Shown here: in pieces, positions 1 through 4,837 of the stretch
Layout: each line of letters starts with the position of its first letter
Numbering within the stretch: position 1 is the stretch's first letter
Assembly (NCBI GenBank): GCA_003552785.1
Contig: PUOQ01000027.1
Coordinates: forward strand, 1 to 6,046
Length of the DNA: 6,046 bases
Direction: 5' to 3'
DNA from: Dehalococcoidia bacterium
Lineage (GTDB): Bacteria; Chloroflexota; Dehalococcoidia; Dehalococcoidales; CSSed11-197
Position numbers and translations under genes: made by a program
Notes under the pieces: model-generated
Database searches by the model: none
What the model was told of the DNA's origin: nothing
The model's input: only the letters and a program-made list of their open reading frames with translations

Positions 1-82
1 TCAAGAAGCCGGTTTTTAAAAAACATCAGGGTGAAAATGCCAATACCTTTAAATTGCTATTAAGGATTGTTATTATAATAGC

Positions 83-96
83 TTGAATATGTTCAA
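83..96. promoter_or_regulatory. Inverted repeat TTGAA-N4-TTCAA, possible operator
   Basis: The sequence TTGAATATGTTCAA has perfect 5-bp arms around a 4-bp centre. It lies directly upstream of a TATAAT hexamer at 97-102 and 20 bp before the start of the small membrane-protein gene. That position suits a repressor or activator site. It is short and lies in AT-rich DNA, so it could be chance. No regulator can be assigned to it from the window. Confidence 0.3.
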
Positions 97-102
97 TATA
101 AT
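97..102 (+). promoter_or_regulatory. Candidate -10 element (TATAAT)
   Basis: This is a perfect TATAAT followed about 14 bases later by the first ATG of the small membrane-protein gene. Transcription starting about 7 bases downstream would give a leader of less than 10 bases. That agrees with the absence of a Shine-Dalgarno sequence there. No -35 hexamer is found at the normal 16-18 bp spacing; the nearest TTG-type hexamers are at 67-72 and 83-88. The region is very AT-rich, so the match is weak evidence. Confidence 0.3.
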
Positions 103-115
103 ATAGTAACGTATT

Positions 116-373
116 ATGAATAATATGATGGTCGAAGCTCTTAAATGGATTGCACTTGTGCTTGTTGCCGGTTTTATTGGCTATTTTGGTCGTTATGCGG
201 CAATGCAAATTATAGATAAATACCGGCGGAATAATTCCGGCAATGGCTCATCGGAAAAGCCGCAAGGTATGAGTGGCGCTGATGGGGATAAACTTTCTGA
301 AGCTCAGATTAAACTGGAAAAGAAACGGGCCAAGAACGAATCAAAAAGGCTCAAGAAAAAGGATAAAACATAG
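116..373 (+). CDS. Small single-pass membrane protein with basic tail, function unknown
   Basis: I do not recognise this 85-residue protein. Residues 8-34 form one hydrophobic helix (core WIALVLVAGFIGYFG). A Gly/Ser/Asn-rich linker follows at about 38-58, then a strongly charged, Lys-rich and probably helical or coiled-coil tail at 59-85. Positive charge after the helix (KYRR at 35-38) predicts an outside N-terminus and a cytoplasmic tail. An in-frame stop at 107-109 limits the start to 116, 125 or 128; all three ATGs are in frame and none has a clear Shine-Dalgarno sequence, so translation may use a very short leader. It is not a convincing RdhB anchor, which has about three helices and no basic tail. 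It is transcribed towards the RND permease gene, on the opposite strand. The + frame is preferred to an overlapping minus-strand frame at 26-208 because its helix-linker-tail layout is protein-like. Confidence 0.6.
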   Translation: MNNMMVEALKWIALVLVAGFIGYFGRYAAMQIIDKYRRNNSGNGSSEKPQGMSGADGDKLSEAQIKLEKKRAKNESKRLKKKDKT

Positions 374-473
374 TTGCCCGTTGAGCTGCCATATTGTATT
401 GTTTAAATATATTCTGGTATAAGGAAGCAGAGTTAATTCCGGCTTTTAATTCACCGGCATTTTTAGTACACAG

Positions 474-509
474 GCTTCAGGTGTTATTGGGTTTCTAGGC
501 ACCTGGAGC
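474..509 (+). terminator. Stem-loop in the convergent intergenic gap, possible terminator
   Basis: Positions 474-483 (GCTTCAGGTG) pair with 500-509 (CACCTGGAGC) as a 10-bp stem containing one G-U pair, around a 16-base loop. The G-U pair forms only in RNA read from the + strand; the minus-strand RNA would have an A-C mismatch there. No T-run follows on either strand, so this is not a classical intrinsic terminator. It lies just after the stop codon of the RND permease and about 100 bases after the small + strand gene, a sensible place for a transcript end. A weaker CCGG...CCGG pair followed by CATTTTTAG lies at about 439-465. Confidence 0.35.
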
Positions 510-516
510 GGCAACC

Positions 517-3500
517 TTATTCACTTGCTCTTTGAGTTGCACCCCGATGGACCAGGCTGTAAATGACTGGAATTACAAATAATGTAAGCACTGTTGAGCT
601 AAACAACCCTCCTATTACTACAACTGCCAGCTCAGCGGTCATCATCATTCCCGAGCCCAGGCCTATAGCCAGGGGAAGCATGGCAAAAATGGTAGTCAAT
701 GCAGTCATTAAAATCGGGCGTATTCTGCGCCTGCCTCCTTCCAGCAAGGCTTCATGAGTTGTGTAACCACCTTTACGCAAGTTTTCCACCAGTGAAATCA
801 GCACAACTGCGTTGGTGAGTACGATGCCAACCAGCATTAATGTACCCAGCATTGCAAACATGTTCAGGGTGTGGCCGGTGAACAGGAGCCCCAGCATGGC
901 ACCTATGGAAGCCATGGGCAGGCTAACCAGAATTATCAGCGGGTTAATTACGGAGCGCATCATTATGAACATAACCACCAGAACCAGGCCAACGGCGGAT
1001 AACAGGGCAATACTCATTCTGGAGAATGAATCTTCCATAAGCTCAGCTATACCAGCTGTTTTTATTTCAACGCCTGGGTGGGGTGGTAACTTGTTTATTT
1101 CTCGCTCAATGGCAGCATTAACAGCACCCACATCTCTTGCTGTTATATTGCCCGTTACTGTGGCTGAGAGTGACAGGCCGGTTCGGCTTATGTGGGAAGG
1201 AGCTTCTTTGTAGGCAATATCAGCTATTTGTCCAAGAGTTACCGACTCAGGGTAGCCGACACTTAAAGCCTGTGCCTGCTCGACGCTGGTTATTTTAGGT
1301 GTAACGCTGGAAAGAAATACCGGGTAGCTTCTTTCATCGATGGAAACCATTTTTTCAGGCAGCGTAGAGCCTGCCATCAGCAGGGCAAGCTCCTGCTGCA
1401 AATGCTCCAGCTGTTCAAGGGGAAGGCCGGAAGTGATCAGCTTTTCTTCATCGACTGCGATATCAAGGCGCGTTACAACTTCAGTGATATCAGCAGCTAC
1501 ATCTGTGAGCCCGTCAATTTCCTTTAACTGCTCTATTAACTGGCTGGTTACCTGTCTTACTTCATCCGGATCCTGGCCTTGAATTGAAAGGTTGACATTT
1601 GAACTTCCCATCATATCTTCATCTCCGCCGGATGAAACAAAAATACTACCATTCTCAATTATTCCTTCAGTGAGTCCGGAAAGCTCTTCAGCCTCCATTT
1701 CAATATCGGCTCCGCGTTCAAGGTACACTGTTATAGAGGCAGTGTTTGAGCCGCCACCCTGGGCAGCAGCTGTCATCCCGGCAAGGGAGGCAGAAGTTCC
1801 AATAGTGGTGTAGTAGCTTTCTACCAGTGGCCTGTCAGCAAGTACAGCTTCAACCTTTGAAGCGGCCTGACTGGTTACAAGTGTTTCGGACCCAGGTGGC
1901 AGTTCAATTTCAATATTTATTACGGGTTCACCCATGTCGGGCATAAATGATGTACCAATTATTGGTATCAACCCTATACTGCTCACAAAGAGCACGATGG
2001 CGACAACGAGCACTAAAGCACGGTGCTTTAAAGACCATCCAAGGCCCTTTTGGTAGGTATTTTGATACCAGTTGCTTTTATCTGCTTGAGTATCTTTACT
2101 GGTTTTTATTTTAATTAAATATCTTGATAATACCGGCACTACCATTAACGCAACTGCCAGTGAACCAAGAAGCGCAAAGGCAATCGTGAGGCCGAAAGGA
2201 ATAAATAATTCACCTACCATCCCCCCGATGAACATAAGTGGTATAAAGATTGAAACTGTAGCCAGAGTAGCAGCTGTTATAGGTGTGGCTACCTCTTTTG
2301 CACCGCCAAGAGCTGCATCTTTAAAGCTTTCGCCCATCTGGCGGCGGCGATAGATGACTTCCACCATAACTATACTGTCGTCAATAAGCCTCCCAATAGC
2401 TATTGAAATGCCGCTCAGGGTTAATATATTAATGGTAATTCCGGAAACGTACATGCAAAGAAAAGCCACCAGTACGCTAAGTGGCACCGACATAGCCGCA
2501 AGCAGGGAAGACCTGACTGCCCTTAAGAAAATAAACACTATGGCAATTGCCAGTAATCCACCCGTTATAGCTTTTTGCCACAGCTCATCAATGCTGTCCT
2601 TTATAAAATCAGACTGATCAAGCACAGTAGAAAGCAGAACACCTTCTGGTATATTCTGTCCCGTTTCATCAAGCATAGCGGCGATATTATCTGCTACCTC
2701 AACTATATTGGCTTCTTCTTCTTTAAATATGGATATACCAATACTCGGGTTGCCGTTAAAGCGGGTGACCATTGAGGCAGGTGTTGGGCCCTTATTGATT
2801 TCAGCAATATCTTCCAGCACGACACCTTCATTCAGGGGGGCACTTGCTACTTCTTCGAAGGATGTACTTAACCCCGGAATAGAAGCCGCGATTTGAGCCA
2901 TGGATACACCAAATTGGTTCATCAGGTCTGGATCGGGATTCACAACTATATGTTCTCTGGCACCGCCTTCAACCTCAACGCGTAACACACCTTCAACTTC
3001 AATCAGGGCAGGAACAATTTTCTCTTCGGTTATTGACCTCAGTTCATCAGGAGTCAAATTGCCGCTAACACTTAATATTTTTGTTGGCAGCATATCCAGG
3101 TTGATGGGGATGATTTGCGGGTTGGTACCACCAGCTCCGCTCATTTCAGGGAAATTAATCACTTCATCAGGCAGAGAAAGCTTTGAAATTTCACTCTGAA
3201 GGGTGGTATTGATTTTCTCCATGTCAGTGCCGAATTCAAATTCGGCCATTATTAAAGAAATGCCGCGGGATGAAGTTGATGTGATATTATTCAGTTCACT
3301 GGTTGACCAATTATCCCAGATAATTTCTTCAATGGGGCCAGTAACTTTTTCTACTACCTCTTCCGGTGCTGCCTCGGGGTATACAGTTACTATTGTAGCG
3401 TATGGAAATTCGATGTCGGGAAGGAGCTCCATTTTAAGGCCCATCAGAGCCCAGACGGAAGCTCCTGTTACCATAGTAGCCAGAATAATAGTAACTATTC

Positions 3501-3534
3501 GGCTTTTTAAAGCCAGCTTGCTAAGACGCCACAT
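517..3534 (-). CDS. RND-family efflux permease (HAE1/AcrB-like, SwrC-type single component)
   Basis: This is a proton-driven inner-membrane exporter of 1005 residues, a normal length for the HAE1 (AcrB/SwrC) family. The layout is the duplicated RND fold: TM1 at about 12-32, a first extracytoplasmic porter domain at about 40-320, TM2-6 at about 322-470, TM7 at about 505-525, a second porter domain at about 530-838, and TM8-12 at about 838-993. TM4 carries the paired proton-relay aspartates D385 and D386 in GRLIDDSIVMVE. TM10 reads GIVLTNAVVL, so Thr907 replaces the AcrB Lys940. TM11 keeps IRPILMTAL, including the Arg and Thr. The start is fixed by a stop codon two codons upstream; an AAGGA lies 14 bases before it, a longer spacing than usual. 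It follows marR by 57 bp and is probably co-transcribed and repressed by it. No membrane-fusion or outer-membrane partner is present, as with SwrC/YerP in Gram-positive bacteria. The substrate cannot be read from sequence; amphiphilic or hydrophobic compounds are typical of the family. Confidence 0.93.
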   Translation of the reverse strand: MWRLSKLALKSRIVTIILATMVTGASVWALMGLKMELLPDIEFPYATIVTVYPEAAPEEVVEKVTGPIEEIIWDNWSTSELNNITSTSSRGISLIMAEFEFGTDMEKINTTLQSEISKLSLPDEVINFPEMSGAGGTNPQIIPINLDMLPTKILSVSGNLTPDELRSITEEKIVPALIEVEGVLRVEVEGGAREHIVVNPDPDLMNQFGVSMAQIAASIPGLSTSFEEVASAPLNEGVVLEDIAEINKGPTPASMVTRFNGNPSIGISIFKEEEANIVEVADNIAAMLDETGQNIPEGVLLSTVLDQSDFIKDSIDELWQKAITGGLLAIAIVFIFLRAVRSSLLAAMSVPLSVLVAFLCMYVSGITINILTLSGISIAIGRLIDDSIVMVEVIYRRRQMGESFKDAALGGAKEVATPITAATLATVSIFIPLMFIGGMVGELFIPFGLTIAFALLGSLAVALMVVPVLSRYLIKIKTSKDTQADKSNWYQNTYQKGLGWSLKHRALVLVVAIVLFVSSIGLIPIIGTSFMPDMGEPVINIEIELPPGSETLVTSQAASKVEAVLADRPLVESYYTTIGTSASLAGMTAAAQGGGSNTASITVYLERGADIEMEAEELSGLTEGIIENGSIFVSSGGDEDMMGSSNVNLSIQGQDPDEVRQVTSQLIEQLKEIDGLTDVAADITEVVTRLDIAVDEEKLITSGLPLEQLEHLQQELALLMAGSTLPEKMVSIDERSYPVFLSSVTPKITSVEQAQALSVGYPESVTLGQIADIAYKEAPSHISRTGLSLSATVTGNITARDVGAVNAAIEREINKLPPHPGVEIKTAGIAELMEDSFSRMSIALLSAVGLVLVVMFIMMRSVINPLIILVSLPMASIGAMLGLLFTGHTLNMFAMLGTLMLVGIVLTNAVVLISLVENLRKGGYTTHEALLEGGRRRIRPILMTALTTIFAMLPLAIGLGSGMMMTAELAVVVIGGLFSSTVLTLFVIPVIYSLVHRGATQRASE

Positions 3535-3591
3535 ATATTACATTTATTTCCTTTTTTGAAAAATACATCAATCGGATGGCTTACTGTTTAT

Positions 3592-4077
3592 TTAAGGCAA
3601 AAAGCTCTCTGTGCTTGCAGCTTTCTTATCGTATTGTTCAAGATATGCCTCGGCGGCTTTGAGAAAAGAAGAAAACCCACTGACCAGGGCCGAAAGATCA
3701 GCGTCATTCATGGTGGCCAGAACATTTTTAACTTCCTTCTTGTTTTTCCGGTCAATGCGGTCGATAATTTGCCTGCCTTTATCCGAGATGGTTAGCCATT
3801 GCACGCGCCGGTCGTTGATATCGGGCTCACGGGCTACCAGCATATGAGCTTCCAGGCGATCAATAATGCCGGTCACCACAGATGGAGTAACCTTAAGCAC
3901 CCTGGCGAGTTCCCGGTGGTTGGTTTTGCCTTTGTTGTTAATGTAAACCAGGCTTTTTAGCTGACCAATGGAAAGATCCAGGGAGAGCCAGTTTTCAGAA
4001 CTGTATTCAGTGATAAGTTCGTTAATTTTTTCCTGGAAACCAAGCGCCTGCTCTATTAATTCATCTTTGCTTGTCAT
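3592..4077 (-). CDS. MarR-family winged-helix transcriptional regulator
   Basis: The protein has 161 residues, a typical MarR length. An N-terminal dimerisation helix (about 4-26) is followed by a helix-turn-helix at about 53-77 (HRELARVLKVTPSVVTGIID), in which TPSVVTGIIDRLE is the DNA-recognition helix. The wing carries the family signature at about 84-101 (EPDINDRRVQWLTISDKG). C-terminal helices (about 104-150) complete the dimer interface. No cysteine is present, so thiol-based sensing as in OhrR is excluded; a ligand-responsive repressor is more likely. It is the first gene of a two-gene unit with the RND permease, the classical arrangement of a MarR repressor and the pump it controls. 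MarR-type proteins also control reductive dehalogenase operons in Dehalococcoides, so the upstream rdhA is a second possible target. The Shine-Dalgarno is weak (AGAAAA). An in-frame stop 13-15 bases upstream supports the ATG at 4077. Confidence 0.9.
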   Translation of the reverse strand: MTSKDELIEQALGFQEKINELITEYSSENWLSLDLSIGQLKSLVYINNKGKTNHRELARVLKVTPSVVTGIIDRLEAHMLVAREPDINDRRVQWLTISDKGRQIIDRIDRKNKKEVKNVLATMNDADLSALVSGFSSFLKAAEAYLEQYDKKAASTESFLP

Positions 4078-4141
4078 TCGTATTTTCTGTTAATTATTTT
4101 TAGCCGTGCAGGAGTATAAACCAGCAGTTAATGAACGGTTG

Positions 4142-4158
4142 ATAATAATTTATATTAT
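4142..4158. promoter_or_regulatory. AT-rich palindrome, candidate MarR operator
   Basis: ATAATA-N5-TATTAT is a perfect 6-bp inverted repeat in 17 bp. It lies downstream of the -10 hexamer and overlaps the predicted transcription start (about 4158) of the marR-RND unit. MarR repressors usually bind AT-rich palindromes of 16-20 bp that overlap their own promoter, so size and position both fit. The site contains only A and T in AT-rich DNA, so a chance match is quite possible. Confidence 0.4.
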
Positions 4159-4164
4159 AGAAAT

Positions 4165-4194
4165 AGTATATATCGCAGAAAATATTATTGTCAA
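4165..4194 (-). promoter_or_regulatory. Sigma70-type promoter for marR-RND unit
   Basis: Reading the minus strand, TTGACA (4189-4194) is followed after 18 bp by TATACT (4165-4170). The -35 is a consensus match and the -10 matches at five of six positions. Transcription would begin near 4158 and give a leader of about 80 bases before the marR ATG at 4077. A second hexamer, TATAAT (4154-4159), lies next to the predicted start and could give an alternative start. No other promoter of this quality was seen between the lipoprotein and marR, which suggests that marR-RND is a separate unit from rdhA. Confidence 0.6.
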
Positions 4195-4287
4195 AAATTT
4201 AAAAGTAAGTTAATTCGCGTACAAAGCTGGCCAGGGACAGTAAGGGCAAGTCAGAAATAACAATCAAAGTTATCAGTTTAAAATTAT
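4195..4287. other. Intergenic stretch without recognised content
   Basis: This is the rest of the 210-bp gap between the lipoprotein and marR (4078-4287). It holds a short palindrome, CTGGCCAG, at about 4228-4235, but no hairpin with a T-run that would end the lipoprotein transcript and no coding frame of convincing length. Read-through from the rdhA unit into marR cannot be excluded. Confidence 0.4.
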
Positions 4288-4788
4288 TTAATACCCTGGT
4301 GTGATAGTAGCTGCATCCGGGTCCGATGGCAGAGCTACCGAACCGGCAGGAAGCACAATGCAGTCTACGAATTCAAGTTCGGCGCGTTGGTAGCAAGTGG
4401 GGCCGGCGTTGAGACCCACCACATCAACCTTATCTCCAGTTTTAAACCTTTTGGTTTTCTCGACGTCTGCAACGTAACATTTTATCAGGTCAACCCAGAT
4501 GAAACCTTCATCGATATCTTTGAACATCCAGTCCTCAATTGTTAAATCCTTAAAAACAAAATATTTGTCATTGTATTGAGCTTCAACCGTCATGAAATCT
4601 GAATAAGCCACAAAGTACAGGTCTCTTAATTCACGGGGCGTTACTTTGATGCAATCAAAATATTCTGGTGGCACGAATGGTGGAGCAACAGTACTCTCTT
4701 TATCACTGCAACCTCCTGTGGTCATAGTGGCAAAAACAAGCAGGCAACTTAAAACCAGAATGGTTGCTTTATTAACTTTGTTTTTCAC
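4288..4788 (-). CDS. Predicted lipoprotein with OB-fold (tRNA_anti-like) domain
   Basis: The protein has 166 residues. A basic start (MKNKVNK) and a hydrophobic stretch (about 8-22) lead to a lipobox-like TTGGC with Cys27 as the probable lipid-attachment site; Thr at -3 is less usual than Leu, so processing by signal peptidase II is likely but not certain. After a Pro-rich linker (34-42), residues about 49-147 resemble the tRNA_anti-like OB-fold family: a helix before AQYNDKYFVFKDLTIED, then FIWVDLIKCYV, then FKTGDKVDVVG and ELEFVDCIVL. Members are often small exported proteins, and no enzyme activity is known to me. Besides Cys27 it has Cys46, Cys104, Cys132 and Cys143. The start codon is GTG, supported by GAGGG five bases upstream. 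It begins 48 bp after the rdhA stop on the same strand, so it is probably co-transcribed and may act on the outer face of the membrane, where respiratory RdhA also works. A role in dehalogenation is an inference only. Confidence 0.72.
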   Translation of the reverse strand: MKNKVNKATILVLSCLLVFATMTTGGCSDKESTVAPPFVPPEYFDCIKVTPRELRDLYFVAYSDFMTVEAQYNDKYFVFKDLTIEDWMFKDIDEGFIWVDLIKCYVADVEKTKRFKTGDKVDVVGLNAGPTCYQRAELEFVDCIVLPAGSVALPSDPDAATITPGY

Positions 4789-4793
4789 GTTTG

Positions 4794-4798
4794 CCCTC
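4794..4798 (-). promoter_or_regulatory. Ribosome binding site deciding the GTG start
   Basis: GAGGG on the minus strand ends five bases before the GTG at 4786-4788. It is the clearest Shine-Dalgarno sequence in the window, and it supports GTG as the initiation codon, since no ATG lies at this position and the signal peptide begins here. It allows independent translation of the lipoprotein after the rdhA stop codon. Confidence 0.6.
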
Positions 4799-4837
4799 TT
4801 ATTATATATATAATTGTTTTTGCAAAGACAAAATCAC

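Noticed and set aside
3..86. Open + strand frame from the window edge to a TGA at 84-86 (ends FKLLLRIVIIIA), possibly the tail of an upstream gene
   Set aside because: Only 27 codons are visible with no recognisable family. Another frame that stops at 17-19 is equally possible as a gene end.
26..208. Minus-strand open frame of 60 codons overlapping the small membrane-protein gene
   Set aside because: It is low-complexity, Ile/Asn/His-rich sequence of the kind AT-rich DNA gives by chance, with no clear domain, and it conflicts with the better-structured + strand frame.
116..373. The small + strand protein as an RdhB anchor
   Set aside because: It has one helix and a basic tail, where RdhB has about three helices, and it lies far from rdhA on the opposite strand.
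563..3559. Several + strand open frames lying antisense to the RND permease
   Set aside because: They are shadows of a long coding gene: Ser/Thr/Ile-rich, without domains, while the minus-strand frame matches a known family along its whole length.
3556..3847. Two overlapping + strand open frames antisense to marR
   Set aside because: They lie across a complete MarR gene and show no protein-like features of their own.
4801..4828. TATAAT-like stretch in the rdhA-lipoprotein gap as a separate promoter (TTGTCT, 19 bp, TATAAT)
   Set aside because: The start would fall within the ribosome binding site of the lipoprotein gene, and the spacing is poor; co-transcription with rdhA is simpler.
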